This document shows, in pieces, positions 9,161 through 18,757 of a DNA stretch of 64,000 nucleotides; positions within the stretch are counted from its first letter, which is position 1; each line of letters begins with the position of its first letter. Under the pieces are notes generated by a model that saw nothing but the letters and a program-made list of their open reading frames with translations, was not told the DNA's origin and ran no database searches. The translations under genes and the position numbers were made by a program. The DNA is from Lachnospiraceae bacterium (GTDB lineage: Bacteria; Bacillota; Clostridia; Lachnospirales; Lachnospiraceae), in the NCBI GenBank assembly GCA_022793195.1, contig JAAWCJ010000038.1:1-64000 (forward strand), in the 5' to 3' direction.

Positions 9161-10522
9161 ATGAAAAAGTCATACGAAATTGATATGTGCAGCGGCCCGG
9201 TATTCGGAAAAATTTTGCGATTTTCGGTGCCGCTTATTTTATCGGGAGTTTTACAGCTCCTTTTTAATGCAGCGGATATTATTGTGGTGGGACGGTTTAC
9301 AGGAAGTGATGCCCTGGCGGCGGTGGGGTCTACCAGCGCTTTGATTAATCTTCTGGTAAACCTTTTTATCGGTGTCTCTGTGGGTGCCAATGTAATGGTG
9401 GCCCGGTATTACGGTTCAGGCAGTGAAAAAGAGGTGTTTCAGACGGTTCATACGGCTGTTTTGACTGCGCTTGTGGGAGGCTGTTTCATGATTTTTGCCG
9501 GAATTTTGGCAGCCCGGCCTGTTCTGGAACTGATGGGGACGCCGGATGATGTATTGCCCCAGGCTGTTTTGTACATGAGGATTTATTTTATCGGTATGCC
9601 GGCTTTTATGGTATACAACTTCGGCGCAGCCATCCTGCGGGCCATTGGAGATACAAAGAGGCCGCTTTATTTTCTATCGGCGGCTGGGGTGATCAATGTG
9701 TTGCTTAACCTGCTGCTTGTCATTATATTCCATATGGGGGTGGAGGGTGTAGCCATTGCGACGGTGGTTTCCCAGGTGATTTCCGCTGTATTGGTTGTTT
9801 TCTGCCTCAGCCGGAGTGATGGCATATACCGGTTGGAACTTCATAAGCTACATATTCACAAGGATAAATTGGTGGCGATGTTGAAGATTGGCCTTCCTGC
9901 CGGATTTCAGGGCATGGTATTTAATATTTCCAACGTGTTGATTCAGTCCTCCGTCAATTCCTTCGGTTCCCTGGCCATGGCCGGGAATACGGCGGCAAGC
10001 AACATTGAGGGATTTGTTTATATATCCCTTAATTCCATTTACCAGACAGCATTAAGCTTTACCAGCCAAAATATAGGTGCCAGGCAGTTCAAGCGGGTGG
10101 ATAGGGTATTGACGGTCTGTATTTTGATCGTAACCGTACTTGGAACAGGGCTTGGTGTAGGTGCCTATCTTTTGGGAGACGTGCTGTTACATATTTATTC
10201 TTCGGATCCGCAGGTGATTGCTTACGGGGTATCGCGCCTGGCCGTCATATCCGTGCCTTATGCATTATGCGGAATTATGGATGTGCTGGCAGGAAGCTTA
10301 AGGGGCATGGGCTGCTCCATTACTCCGATGGTTACGTCCCTGACCGGCGCCTGCCTCCTTCGTGTCCTTTGGATATTTACCGTGTTTAAGATTTACCACA
10401 GCTTGTTTACCATCTATATCTCTTATCCCGTTTCATGGGCCTTGGTCATTCTTATGAATGTGGTTTCTTATGTGGTAATCAGAAAGCGGCGGTTTGGACC
10501 GCCGCGGGGAATACGGATTTAA
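9161..10522 (+). CDS. MATE family efflux transporter (paralog of the 1084 gene)
   Basis: 453 aa from the ATG at 9161, which has GAGGAGAAA directly before it. An in-frame ATG at 9110 has no such site and would add a 17-residue non-conserved leader. The two-halved twelve-helix MATE fold is seen, with PLILSGVLQLLFNAADIIVV and the repeated second half (PAGFQGMVFNISNV). Close similarity to the protein at 1084 along the whole length suggests a duplication, with four to seven genes now between the copies. The gene ends 28 bp before the convergent activase gene. Confidence 0.9.
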   Translation: MKKSYEIDMCSGPVFGKILRFSVPLILSGVLQLLFNAADIIVVGRFTGSDALAAVGSTSALINLLVNLFIGVSVGANVMVARYYGSGSEKEVFQTVHTAVLTALVGGCFMIFAGILAARPVLELMGTPDDVLPQAVLYMRIYFIGMPAFMVYNFGAAILRAIGDTKRPLYFLSAAGVINVLLNLLLVIIFHMGVEGVAIATVVSQVISAVLVVFCLSRSDGIYRLELHKLHIHKDKLVAMLKIGLPAGFQGMVFNISNVLIQSSVNSFGSLAMAGNTAASNIEGFVYISLNSIYQTALSFTSQNIGARQFKRVDRVLTVCILIVTVLGTGLGVGAYLLGDVLLHIYSSDPQVIAYGVSRLAVISVPYALCGIMDVLAGSLRGMGCSITPMVTSLTGACLLRVLWIFTVFKIYHSLFTIYISYPVSWALVILMNVVSYVVIRKRRFGPPRGIRI

Positions 10523-10550
10523 AACTGTCTGACAGGAGATACAAATTTTT

Positions 10551-13500
10551 TTATTTCTCCGCCTGTTTCAAATTCTTCTGTGCCGTTGCCAGCATCAACT
10601 TGATTCTGTTGAGCTGGTTTACTTCACTGGCGCCGGGGTCGTAGTCCACGGCGATGATGTTGGAGTCAGGATACTGTCTGCGGAGCTCTTTGATGACGCC
10701 CTTTCCCACCACATGGTTAGGCAGGCAGCCAAAAGGCTGGGTACAGACAATGTTGTTGGTTCCGGTATGGATTAGCTCCAGCATTTCTCCCGTTAAGAAC
10801 CAGCCTTCGCCGGTTTGGTTCCCCAGGGAAACAAAAGGAGAAGCCAGTTCTGCCAGTTTTTCAATTTTTGCCTGTGGCAGGAAATGACGGCTGGCATTGA
10901 GTTCTGCGCGGGCTGTCTTTCGGAGCCATTCCAACAGGGAGATTCCCATGTTGCACAGGCGGGCAGTGGACTTTTTGGAACCAAGGTGATCTGCTTTAAA
11001 ATTGGTATTGTAGAAACAGTACAGCAGGAAATCCATCAAATCCGGCATGACGGCTTCCGCACCTTCTGATTCCAGAAGCTCCACCAGGTTGTTGTTTGCC
11101 AAAGGAGAAAACTTCACAAGAATTTCTCCCACAATGCCGACTTTAGGCTTTCTTATATCCTCATGGATAGGAAGGCGGTCAAAATCCTGGATGATGGCAC
11201 GAATATTTTTCTTAAACCGACCCATGGAAGGGCGACGTCTGGTCAAATCCTGGATACAAAGCTGTTCCCATTTTTTGTGAAGCTCATTTGCGGAACCGGG
11301 AACCAGCTCATAAGGGCGCATGTGATAGAGTACCCGCATAAACACATCGCCATAGACGACAGCCTGCAAAGCTTTCATTAAAAGGGGCAGGGTAAAGGAA
11401 AAACCGGAGTTGGATTCCAATCCCTGGGCGCTCAGGGAGATCACGGGGATCTGAGGCATACCGGCCCTCTCCAGGGCGCGTCTGATGAAACCGATATAAT
11501 TGGAAGCACGGCAGCCCCCTCCCGTCTGGCTCATAAATACGGCAGTTTTATGTAAATCGTATTTACCGGAAAGGAGGGCCTCCATGATCTGTCCCACCAC
11601 AATGAGGGATGGATAACATGCGTCGTTGTTTACATATTTCAGTCCCACATCCACCGCGGATTTTGTGTGGTTCTGCAAAACCTCCACGTGGTAGCCGCAG
11701 GAAGAGAGGGCAGGTCCCAGCATATTGAAATGAATGGGACTCATCTGAGGGCAGAGAATGGTGTAATCCTTCCTCATTTCTTTTGTAAATTCCACGCGGC
11801 TATAGGCGGAAGAGACGATTTTCCGTTCAATATGTTTGCCTTCCCGGACGCGGAGAGCGGAAATCAAAGAACGGACACGGATTCTGGCAGCCCCCAGGTT
11901 GCTGACTTCGTCGATTTTTAACACGGTGTAGATTTTCCCGGAACCGGTTAAAATGTCGTTGACCTGATCGGTGGTTACGGCATCCAGGCCGCAGCCAAAA
12001 GAGTTGAGCTGGATCAGATCCAGGTTTTCCTTTGTCTTTACGAAATTGGCGGCCCGGTAAAGCCTGGAATGATACATCCACTGATCCATGACGATCAGAG
12101 GACGCTCCACCTGCCCCAGATGAGAAACAGAATCTTCCGTCAATACGGCAATGCCGTAGGAGGTGATCAGTTCCGGAATACCATGGTTGATTTCCGGATC
12201 CACATGATAAGGCCGACCGGCCAGGACGATACCTCTTCGTCCCGTTTCTTCCAGATAGCGGAGAGTTTCTTCTCCCTTTTTTTCTATATCTTCCCGGAAA
12301 TCTTTTAATTCCTTCCATGCGACCCGTGCCGCCTGTTCCACCTCTTCGGCACTAATGTTCCAGGTGTCCCCAAATTGTTCCATCATATATTCTGTCAGTG
12401 TTTTACATAAAGTATTTTCATCGGCAAAGGACAGAAACGGGTTTAAAAAGGAAATACCGGAATCCCGAAGTTCTTCTACGTTATTTTTAATGTTTTCTGC
12501 GTAGGAAGTGACAATGGGACAGTTGTAATGGTTCTGGGCATCCGGAGTTTCGTTGCGCTCATAAGGGATGCAGGGATAAAAGATAAAGTCCAGATCCTGC
12601 GTAAGGAGCCAGCTGACATGGCCGTGAACCAGCTTGGCAGGATAACATTCGGATTCGCTGGGGATGGATTCAATGCCCAGCTCATAAATCTTTTTCGAGG
12701 ACGCGGGGGATAAGACCACACGAACCTTGAGAAGTTCAAAAAATTTTGCCCAGAAAGGAAAGTTTTCATACATGTTGAGGACGCGGGGAATTCCGACGGT
12801 TCCCCGGAAAGCCTCATGCTGGGGCACAGGTTCATAGGCAAAAACCCTCTTATATTTGTACTCGAAAAGGTTGGGAATATTGTCTTTATTTTTTTCTTTT
12901 CCCAGCCCGCGCTCACAGCGGTTGCCGGAAACAAACTGGCGGCCGCCGGAAAAACGGTTGACCGTAAGGAGGCAACTGTTGGTGCAGCCTTTGCACCGGG
13001 CCATCCTGGTGTCAAAGGTGAGGGAAAGAATCTTTTCCATGGGAAGCATGGAGGTCTGTTTGCCGGGGGTATACCGTTCCCTGGCCACAAGGGCAGCGCC
13101 GAAAGCGCCCATGATGCCTGCGATATCGGGGCGGACGGCGTCACAGCCGGCAATCCGCTCAAAACTGCGCAAAACGGCGTCATTGTAGAAAGTTCCACCC
13201 TGTACCACCACCCGTTTTCCAAGATCCTGGGCGCTGGTGATCTTAATCACCTTGAACAGGGCATTTTTGATGACAGAGTAAGCCAGTCCGGCAGAAATAT
13301 CGGAAACTTCGGCGCCCTCCTTTTGAGCCTGTTTTACATTGGAATTCATAAATACCGTACAACGTGTACCGAGATCAATGGGATTTTTTGCAAACAAAGC
13401 TTCCTTTGCAAAATCCTGTACACTGTAGTTTAAAGATTTCGCAAAGGTTTCAATAAAGGAACCGCAGCCGGAGGAACATGCTTCATTTAACTGGACGCTG

Positions 13501-14807
13501 TCCACAGTCTGGTTTTTGATTTTGATGCACTTCATGTCCTGCCCGCCGATGTCCAGGATACAGTCCACTTCCGGGTCAAAGAAGGATGCGGCATAATAGT
13601 GGGATACCGTCTCCACTTCACCCTCGTCCAACATCAGGGCCGCCTTAATGAGGGCCTCCCCGTAACCGGTGGAGCAAGAGTATTTAATGGAAGCGCTGGG
13701 CGGCAGAAGTTCACTGATCTCTTTCATGGCCCGGATGGTGGTCTTTAAGGGGCTTCCATTGTTATTGGAATAGAAGGAATAGAGAAGAGAACCGTCTTCC
13801 CCCACCAGTGCTACTTTTGTGGTGGTGGAACCGGCGTCAATACCTAAGAAGCAATCGCCTTCGTATGTATCAAGCTCGGCTGTGGCCACATTATGGTGGT
13901 GGTGCCGTTCTAAAAATCGGTCATAGTCCTCCTGGTCTTTAAATAAAGGCTCCAGCCTCTTGACCTCAAATTCCATCCGGACGCCATGGAGCAGCTTTTC
14001 ACAGAGCGCCTCCAGAGAAGTATGGTTCTCCTCCCTGGGATTCATGGCAGCGCCGATGGCTGCAAAAAGGTGGGAATGTTCCGGCGCAATGATGGCGTCT
14101 CCGGTCAGATGGAGGGTACGGATAAAAGCCTCCTTCAGTTCGGAAAGGAAATGAAGGGGACCTCCAAGGAATGCCACATTCCCCCGAATCGGTTTTCCGC
14201 AGGCCAAACCGGAAATAGTCTGGTTGACCACAGCCTGAAAAATAGATGCAGATAAATCCTCTTTGGTGGCGCCTTCATTGATAAGAGGCTGGATATCTGA
14301 TTTTGCGAATACACCGCAGCGGGCGGCAATGGGATAAATAGCCTTATAATGTTTTGCATATTCGTTGAGGCCGGCAGCATCGGTCTGAAGCAGGGAAGCC
14401 ATCTGGTCAATGAAAGAACCGGTGCCGCCTGCACAGATGCCATTCATCCGCTGGTCAATGCCGCCCGAAAAATAAATGATTTTGGCGTCTTCGCCGCCAA
14501 GCTCAATGGCCACGTCCGTATGGGGTGCATAATCCTGTAAAGAAGTGGCTACAGCAACCACCTCCTGGACGAAAGGCACTTCCAGATGCCTGGAGATGGT
14601 AAGGCCTCCGGAACCGGTGATAACCGGGCAGACCTCCATAGCTCCCAACTTTTCGAGGCCTTGTTTTAAGAGGCTGGCGAGGGTTTCCTGTATGTTTGCG
14701 TAATGCCGCTCATAAGCGGAAAAAAGTACATGTTTTTCGGAATCAAGGATGGCTACCTTGACTGTGGTGGAGCCGATGTCGATTCCGAGAGTATTCCGTT
14801 TCATCAT
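10551..14807 (-). CDS. Acyl-CoA dehydratase activase-related protein: two ASKHA ATPase domains plus dehydratase-like domain
   Basis: 1418 aa from the ATG at 14807, which follows AAAAGGGTG. Upstream in-frame codons are excluded because the likely promoter puts the transcript start near 14917. Domains: BadF/HgdC-type ASKHA ATPase 1 ([10 protein letters not shown] at the start; CAGGTGSF near 125), ATPase 2 ([10 protein letters not shown] near 320; SSGCGSF near 450), a Cys-rich link (CKGCTNSC near 610), then DUF2229 and a 2-hydroxyglutaryl-CoA dehydratase-like region to the end. HgdC-type activases hydrolyse ATP to push an electron from a [4Fe-4S] cluster into a dehydratase. The fused protein is widespread in clostridia, but its substrate is not known. 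No dehydratase partner genes are adjacent. Confidence 0.85.
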   Translation of the reverse strand: MMKRNTLGIDIGSTTVKVAILDSEKHVLFSAYERHYANIQETLASLLKQGLEKLGAMEVCPVITGSGGLTISRHLEVPFVQEVVAVATSLQDYAPHTDVAIELGGEDAKIIYFSGGIDQRMNGICAGGTGSFIDQMASLLQTDAAGLNEYAKHYKAIYPIAARCGVFAKSDIQPLINEGATKEDLSASIFQAVVNQTISGLACGKPIRGNVAFLGGPLHFLSELKEAFIRTLHLTGDAIIAPEHSHLFAAIGAAMNPREENHTSLEALCEKLLHGVRMEFEVKRLEPLFKDQEDYDRFLERHHHHNVATAELDTYEGDCFLGIDAGSTTTKVALVGEDGSLLYSFYSNNNGSPLKTTIRAMKEISELLPPSASIKYSCSTGYGEALIKAALMLDEGEVETVSHYYAASFFDPEVDCILDIGGQDMKCIKIKNQTVDSVQLNEACSSGCGSFIETFAKSLNYSVQDFAKEALFAKNPIDLGTRCTVFMNSNVKQAQKEGAEVSDISAGLAYSVIKNALFKVIKITSAQDLGKRVVVQGGTFYNDAVLRSFERIAGCDAVRPDIAGIMGAFGAALVARERYTPGKQTSMLPMEKILSLTFDTRMARCKGCTNSCLLTVNRFSGGRQFVSGNRCERGLGKEKNKDNIPNLFEYKYKRVFAYEPVPQHEAFRGTVGIPRVLNMYENFPFWAKFFELLKVRVVLSPASSKKIYELGIESIPSESECYPAKLVHGHVSWLLTQDLDFIFYPCIPYERNETPDAQNHYNCPIVTSYAENIKNNVEELRDSGISFLNPFLSFADENTLCKTLTEYMMEQFGDTWNISAEEVEQAARVAWKELKDFREDIEKKGEETLRYLEETGRRGIVLAGRPYHVDPEINHGIPELITSYGIAVLTEDSVSHLGQVERPLIVMDQWMYHSRLYRAANFVKTKENLDLIQLNSFGCGLDAVTTDQVNDILTGSGKIYTVLKIDEVSNLGAARIRVRSLISALRVREGKHIERKIVSSAYSRVEFTKEMRKDYTILCPQMSPIHFNMLGPALSSCGYHVEVLQNHTKSAVDVGLKYVNNDACYPSLIVVGQIMEALLSGKYDLHKTAVFMSQTGGGCRASNYIGFIRRALERAGMPQIPVISLSAQGLESNSGFSFTLPLLMKALQAVVYGDVFMRVLYHMRPYELVPGSANELHKKWEQLCIQDLTRRRPSMGRFKKNIRAIIQDFDRLPIHEDIRKPKVGIVGEILVKFSPLANNNLVELLESEGAEAVMPDLMDFLLYCFYNTNFKADHLGSKKSTARLCNMGISLLEWLRKTARAELNASRHFLPQAKIEKLAELASPFVSLGNQTGEGWFLTGEMLELIHTGTNNIVCTQPFGCLPNHVVGKGVIKELRRQYPDSNIIAVDYDPGASEVNQLNRIKLMLATAQKNLKQAEK

Positions 14808-14923
14808 AAAACACACCCTTTTCTCATATGATGGGTTAATTTCTGTTAAAAGCCGGTTTCTGTCAGTTCCTGCTGTCCTTTCAGGAAAGAATATGAAAGG
14901 CAGGCCAGACGAAACCACATGTT

Positions 14924-14952
14924 ATTATAGTATGTTCCACCGGGAAAAGCAA
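14924..14952 (-). promoter_or_regulatory. Predicted promoter of the activase gene
   Basis: On the minus strand TTGCTT (14952-14947), exactly 17 bp, TATAAT (14929-14924). The start point would be near 14917, leaving a leader of about 110 nt before the ATG. Confidence 0.6.
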
Positions 14953-15024
14953 GAACGGAGGGAAGTAAAATAATGTTAAAAAATGCTGAAAATTATAAAA
15001 AAAACAGAATGAGATTTCAGAGGT

Positions 15025-15053
15025 TTGACAAATGAGGGGTTTCTACCTATAAT
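15025..15053 (+). promoter_or_regulatory. Strong predicted promoter of the rhomboid-like gene
   Basis: TTGACA (15025-15030), 17-bp spacer, TATAAT (15048-15053): a perfect consensus pair, 54 bp upstream of the ATG at 15107. Confidence 0.75.
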
Positions 15054-15106
15054 AAAGAAGATAAAATCCTGTAAACCCTATATTTAAAGAACGGAGCTTT
15101 CTTTCT

Positions 15107-15940
15107 ATGAACTGGATGAATAAACTGGAACGGAAATTCGGCAAGTATGCCATCCGTAATCTGATGTTTTATATTATGATTCTGTACGGTGTGGGATTTG
15201 TGATCCTGAATGTGAATCCGGAGTTTTATTACCTGTATCTGTCCCTGGATGCCAGAGAGATCCTGAGAGGGCAGGTATGGAGAATCTTTACGTTCCTGAT
15301 CTATCCTCCGGCATACGATATTCTTTATTTTATGATTGCCATGTGGCTGTACTATTCTCTGGGAAACACGCTGGAACGTGTATGGGGAAGTTTCCGGTTT
15401 AATTTGTATTTCTTTACCGGGGTACTGGGGCACATTTTGGCGGCAATTCTCATTTATCTTATTTTTGGAGAAGTTTTCTGGTTGGGAACATCATATCTCA
15501 ACTGGTCGCTGTTTTTTGCTTTTGCTGCCACTTTCCCCGAAATGCAGTTTCTTCTGTTCTTTATCATTCCGGTGAAAGCCAAATGGTTGGGGATCCTCAA
15601 TGGTGTTTATTTTATTTATGAGCTGATTGTAGGCACCTGGGCCATCAGGACAGCCATCCTTTTGTCCGTTGCCAACTTCCTGCTTTTCTTCCTGGGAAGC
15701 AGAAATATGAGCCGGGTGAATCCAAAAGAGATTAAACGGAAAACCGTTTACGCCAGGCAGGTTCAGGCGGCAAAGACCGATGAAAAGCATCCCAGGCATC
15801 GTTGCGCCGTCTGCGGCAGGACTGAGTTTGACGGGGAAAACCTGGAATTTAGGTTCTGTTCCAAATGCGAGGGCAGTTACGAATACTGCCAGGAACATCT
15901 TTATACCCATAAACATGTGACGTCAAAAGAAGATAAATAA
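15107..15940 (+). CDS. Rhomboid-fold membrane protein without the protease motif, with C-terminal zinc ribbon
   Basis: 277 aa. Six hydrophobic segments span residues 20-205 and the layout fits the rhomboid/derlin superfamily: WRIFTFLIYP near 63, NTLERVWGS near 86 and a glycine-rich helix. The GxSG serine motif of active rhomboid proteases is missing; the matching helix reads GTSYLNWS. The C-terminus (225-270) has CxxC (CAVC), FCSKC and further Cys/His residues, a probable zinc ribbon. I infer a pseudoprotease that binds membrane clients rather than cutting them. It is transcribed alone from a consensus promoter and ends at a strong terminator. Confidence 0.7.
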   Translation: MNWMNKLERKFGKYAIRNLMFYIMILYGVGFVILNVNPEFYYLYLSLDAREILRGQVWRIFTFLIYPPAYDILYFMIAMWLYYSLGNTLERVWGSFRFNLYFFTGVLGHILAAILIYLIFGEVFWLGTSYLNWSLFFAFAATFPEMQFLLFFIIPVKAKWLGILNGVYFIYELIVGTWAIRTAILLSVANFLLFFLGSRNMSRVNPKEIKRKTVYARQVQAAKTDEKHPRHRCAVCGRTEFDGENLEFRFCSKCEGSYEYCQEHLYTHKHVTSKEDK

Positions 15941-15972
15941 AAAAGAATCCTGCCGGAGCAGGATTCTTTTTT
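15941..15972 (+). terminator. Rho-independent terminator
   Basis: AAAAGAATCCTGC, a 4-nt loop, GCAGGATTCTTTT and then a T run: a near-perfect hairpin directly after the rhomboid-like gene. It can also work on the minus strand. Confidence 0.9.
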
Positions 15973-15998
15973 ATTTTGGAAAAAACATCACAAAATAG

Positions 15999-16050
15999 TT
16001 GACAAACAATATTATATAATATATAGTATTAATCAAGAAACAATATTATA
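15999..16050 (+). promoter_or_regulatory. padR operon promoter with paired AT-rich repeats
   Basis: TTGACA (15999-16004), 17 bp, TATAGT (16022-16027). The 13-bp sequence AAACAATATTATA occurs twice, at 16004-16016 in the spacer and at 16038-16050 just after the likely start point, 34 bp apart. The placement suits an operator for the PadR protein encoded next, so autorepression is inferred. Confidence 0.6.
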
Positions 16051-16073
16051 GAAAAAGAATGGGAGTTGGTTGC

Positions 16074-16388
16074 ATGGTTTTTAATACGGGTGCGGCCCTC
16101 CTGGATGCCATCGTACTTTCTGTTGTTTCCAGAGATTTGGAAGGGACTTATGGGTATAAGATTACCCAGGAGGTTCGGGAAGCCATTGACATATCGGAAT
16201 CGACTCTTTATCCGGTACTCAGAAGGCTTCAAAAGGATGAGTGTCTGGAAGTTTACGATATGGAATACGGGGGCAGGAACCGCAGATATTATAAAGTGAC
16301 GTCCAAGGGGAACGCCCAGCTGGCCCTTTACCGGAGCGAGTGGCGGCAGTATTCCGGGAAGATATCCGCGATTCTTCAGGAGGTGTAA
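16074..16388 (+). CDS. PadR family transcriptional regulator
   Basis: 104 aa from the ATG at 16074. GGGAG lies 8 nt before it, whereas the in-frame ATG at 16059 overlaps that site. Winged-helix PadR-N domain with the typical LLDAIVLSVVSRDLEGTYGY opening and STLYPVLRRLQKDE in the recognition-helix region; short PadR-s2 type without the long C-terminal domain. It begins a four-gene envelope-stress-like operon, and the next gene starts 2 nt after its stop. Such regulators often repress their own operon and respond to drugs or membrane damage in relatives. Confidence 0.92.
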   Translation: MVFNTGAALLDAIVLSVVSRDLEGTYGYKITQEVREAIDISESTLYPVLRRLQKDECLEVYDMEYGGRNRRYYKVTSKGNAQLALYRSEWRQYSGKISAILQEV

Positions 16389-16390
16389 GT

Positions 16391-17422
16391 ATGAACAGGG
16401 CAGAATATATGAAAGAGCTGGCATATCTCCTGCAGGATGTACCTGACGGGGAGAAAGAGGAAGCTCTTCAATATTACGAAGATTATTTTGACGATGCGGG
16501 AACGGAAAACGAAGAACAGGTGATTGCAGAACTGGGAAGGCCGGAGCGTCTGGCTGCCATTATCCGGGAGGGGGCCAGAAACGGATATGAAAGCCTGGAG
16601 GCAGAATATACAGAAAATGGTTATCGGAATGAACGTTACCGCGGCCCTCAGTATGAAATTGTGCCTCCCGGACAGGTGAAGAAAAAAAGGCTGGGAGACG
16701 GGACGGCAGCCGGGAAAGAAGACGGAACATATGACTGGGATGAGGATTGGGAAAAGTCTTCCGAATATGAAAATGGAAGATACGCTGGCCAGGAAAATGA
16801 CTGGGTTGGGAAAGGCCGGGACTTATGCGACAAGTGGTGTCGGAAGATTTCAGACGGTATTGAAGAGGGCAGGCGCCGGATGGAGCAGAAACAAGAGGAG
16901 AGAAGGCAGAGCGGCAGCAGGGAAAATAGCAGGACTCAGACAGGAGAGGGCCAGAGTCAGGAGAATGAAACTTATGAAAATAAAAGCTATGAAGGACAGA
17001 CTTACAGCTCTTCCAATGTTCCGGCAAGACGGCGGCACAGTTTGTTTTTTTGGATGATTTTTCTTTTGGGGCTTATATTTTTGTTCCCGTTTTTATTGGG
17101 AGGGGCGGCATTGCTGTTTGGATTCACATTGGCAGTGGTCTGTGCAGCAGGGGGAATCGGTTTGGCAGTGATTATCATTGCGGCGGCCCTCCTGGTGACC
17201 GGCGTGGTGTTTTTCGGAGTCGGAATTGGGAAAGTGTTTCTTTTTCCACCGGCAGGGATTGCCTTTATGGGAGCCGGAATGATTCTTTTCGGGCTTGGCG
17301 CATTGTCAGTATGGGTTTCCATCACTCTCTGCGGGAAGATTATTCCCGGAGCAATCCATATGGTTGCTAATTTCTTCAGTTTTATTGGGAAGAAACTGCG
17401 GAGGGGAGGTACAGCAGCGTGA
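16391..17422 (+). CDS. DUF1700 (HAAS) domain membrane protein
   Basis: 343 aa, with AGGAGGT before the ATG. Residues 1-70 form the HAAS/DUF1700 helical domain (MNRAEYMKELAYLL, DYFDDAG, VIAELGRPE), the usual partner of PadR regulators. A long charged, low-complexity, probably disordered region runs from 75 to about 215 with repeated Glu, Arg, Gln and Asn. Four or so hydrophobic segments fill 215-330. Its role is unknown. By context it may be a membrane sensor or a PadR anti-regulator. The stop overlaps the GTG start of the next gene. Confidence 0.85.
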   Translation: MNRAEYMKELAYLLQDVPDGEKEEALQYYEDYFDDAGTENEEQVIAELGRPERLAAIIREGARNGYESLEAEYTENGYRNERYRGPQYEIVPPGQVKKKRLGDGTAAGKEDGTYDWDEDWEKSSEYENGRYAGQENDWVGKGRDLCDKWCRKISDGIEEGRRRMEQKQEERRQSGSRENSRTQTGEGQSQENETYENKSYEGQTYSSSNVPARRRHSLFFWMIFLLGLIFLFPFLLGGAALLFGFTLAVVCAAGGIGLAVIIIAAALLVTGVVFFGVGIGKVFLFPPAGIAFMGAGMILFGLGALSVWVSITLCGKIIPGAIHMVANFFSFIGKKLRRGGTAA

Positions 17423-18183
17423 GACGGTTTACTAAAGTATGTCTGTGGATTTTTGGCATTTGTCTGATTTTTGGTATTCTTTTACTTTCCATTAGCTGGG
17501 CGGTTGGATTCAGGGGATGGAGAGCGTTTCAAATCGGAAAAGGCAGACAGGAGGAAATTTACAGGGAGGTTGAAGGAGAGATCCACAGCCTGGAATTGAA
17601 TGTGAAAGCAGGAAGCATATTTGTGGAAGAAGGGGATGCTTTTGCCATCACAGAGATTACTTCCGGAAAGATGCCAAAGAGTGTTGTGGAAAACGGAACC
17701 TGGAGACTGGAAGCAGGTGAGGACGATTATGAGGATGGAGCCTCCATTGCCGGTTTTTATGTGGATAATGAGGGCATATACTGGAAAGGGAGCCTGGGTG
17801 AGGTTCATATTACGATTCCCAAAGGAACTGTTTTTGATCATGTGTCCATTGAAACGGGCGCCGGAAGTGTAGAGATTGGAGATCTTTCCTGCGATACGAT
17901 GGAGGTGGAACTGAAGGCCGGATATGTGGACTTTCACGCAGATGTGGAAAAGCGGCTGACAGTAATATGCCAGGCGGGGCATGTAAATGGCATGCTGGCG
18001 GGAGTCCAGGAGGATTTTAAACTGGATGTGGAATGTAGCGCCGGAAGCGTAAATGTGGGAGATTATGCCATGGCTGGCCTGATTGCCCATGATTATGGAG
18101 AAAGTGGAACGAAAGATAAGGAGCTGGAAATTTCCTGTGAGGCGGGAAGTATTGAATTGGGATTTTTTGAAAAGGAGGAATAG
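17419..18183 (+). CDS. DUF4097 beta-strand repeat surface protein
   Basis: 254 aa, GTG start overlapping the previous stop (GTGA) behind GGGGAGGT. One N-terminal membrane anchor (residues 7-30) is followed by an extracellular right-handed beta-helix-like region with repeated GAGSVEIGDLS / AGYVDFHADV / AGHVNGML / AGSVNVGDY / AGSIELGFF units, the DUF4097 pattern. It belongs to the padR-DUF1700 operon and is likely envelope associated. A LiaX-like role in cell-envelope stress defence is only an analogy. Confidence 0.85.
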   Translation: MRRFTKVCLWIFGICLIFGILLLSISWAVGFRGWRAFQIGKGRQEEIYREVEGEIHSLELNVKAGSIFVEEGDAFAITEITSGKMPKSVVENGTWRLEAGEDDYEDGASIAGFYVDNEGIYWKGSLGEVHITIPKGTVFDHVSIETGAGSVEIGDLSCDTMEVELKAGYVDFHADVEKRLTVICQAGHVNGMLAGVQEDFKLDVECSAGSVNVGDYAMAGLIAHDYGESGTKDKELEISCEAGSIELGFFEKEE

Positions 18184-18186
18184 AAT

Positions 18187-18378
18187 ATGGAACCGAGACG
18201 TTTATATCGTTCTGTAAGGGACAGGATGCTTTTGGGGGTGTGCGGAGGAATCGGAGAGTACTTTAATGTTGATCCGACCATTATCCGTGTTGTATGGGCA
18301 GTTTTTGGATGTACGGGTGCCGGAATTTTAGCGTATATCGTGGCTGCTGTCATCATGCCTCAAAATCCTGATGCATAA
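18187..18378 (+). CDS. PspC domain protein
   Basis: 63 aa, nearly all PspC domain: RLYRSVRDRMLLGVCGGIGEY then NVDPTIIRVVW and one hydrophobic helix (about 37-57). PspC proteins are small membrane parts of phage-shock or Lia-type envelope stress systems. It lies 3 nt after the DUF4097 gene, behind AAAGGAGG, and is the last gene of the operon. Confidence 0.93.
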   Translation: MEPRRLYRSVRDRMLLGVCGGIGEYFNVDPTIIRVVWAVFGCTGAGILAYIVAAVIMPQNPDA

Positions 18379-18409
18379 AAGGAAAACTGAATAATTTTAA
18401 GAAAAACGG

Positions 18410-18454
18410 CGATGCTCTAAGTAGCCCTGCATGAAGGGGGAGAAAGGAGCATCG
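18410..18454 (+). repeat. Inverted repeat around the spore-protein ribosome binding site
   Basis: CGATGCTC (18410-18417) is complementary to GAGCATCG (18447-18454), with 29 nt between. The right arm includes the 3' part of AAAGGAG, the ribosome binding site of the gene at 18461, so the fold would hide it. This could be a translational switch, or a weak terminator for the pspC operon since TTT follows. Confidence 0.5.
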
Positions 18455-18460
18455 TTTGCT

Positions 18461-18667
18461 ATGGGAAAGAAAAAGGACAAGCCAATTGATTTAAACAACC
18501 TGACGCCGGAAGAGAAACTCAAATTGGAGATTGCTGAGGAAATCGGGGTATATGATAAGGTCATAAAGAACGGGTGGCGTTCCCTCTCCGCGAAAGAATC
18601 AGGCAGGATAGGCGGAATGATGACCAGAAAAAAACGGGAACTTTTTAAAAATGAAACAAACTCTTAA
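18461..18667 (+). CDS. Alpha/beta-type small acid-soluble spore protein
   Basis: 68 aa from the ATG at 18461. AAAGGAG ends 11 nt before it; an upstream in-frame ATG at 18431 would overlap that site. Both family signatures are recognisable: KLEIAEEIGV with VYDKV after it, and a C-terminal SAKESGRIGG with KK following. These proteins coat spore DNA, force A-like geometry and protect it from UV and hydrolysis; the GPR protease cuts them on germination, normally at the Glu in the EIA segment seen here. It differs from the most abundant types and is Lys-rich at both ends, so it may be a minor or early SASP. Confidence 0.82.
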   Translation: MGKKKDKPIDLNNLTPEEKLKLEIAEEIGVYDKVIKNGWRSLSAKESGRIGGMMTRKKRELFKNETNS

Positions 18668-18757
18668 GCTTTTCTAAAATTCACGGGAATCGCTGGAATG
18701 TCAGGAAAAAATATGGTAACATGTCCCTGGAAGCCATAAGCCAAAAAGGAGAAAACC

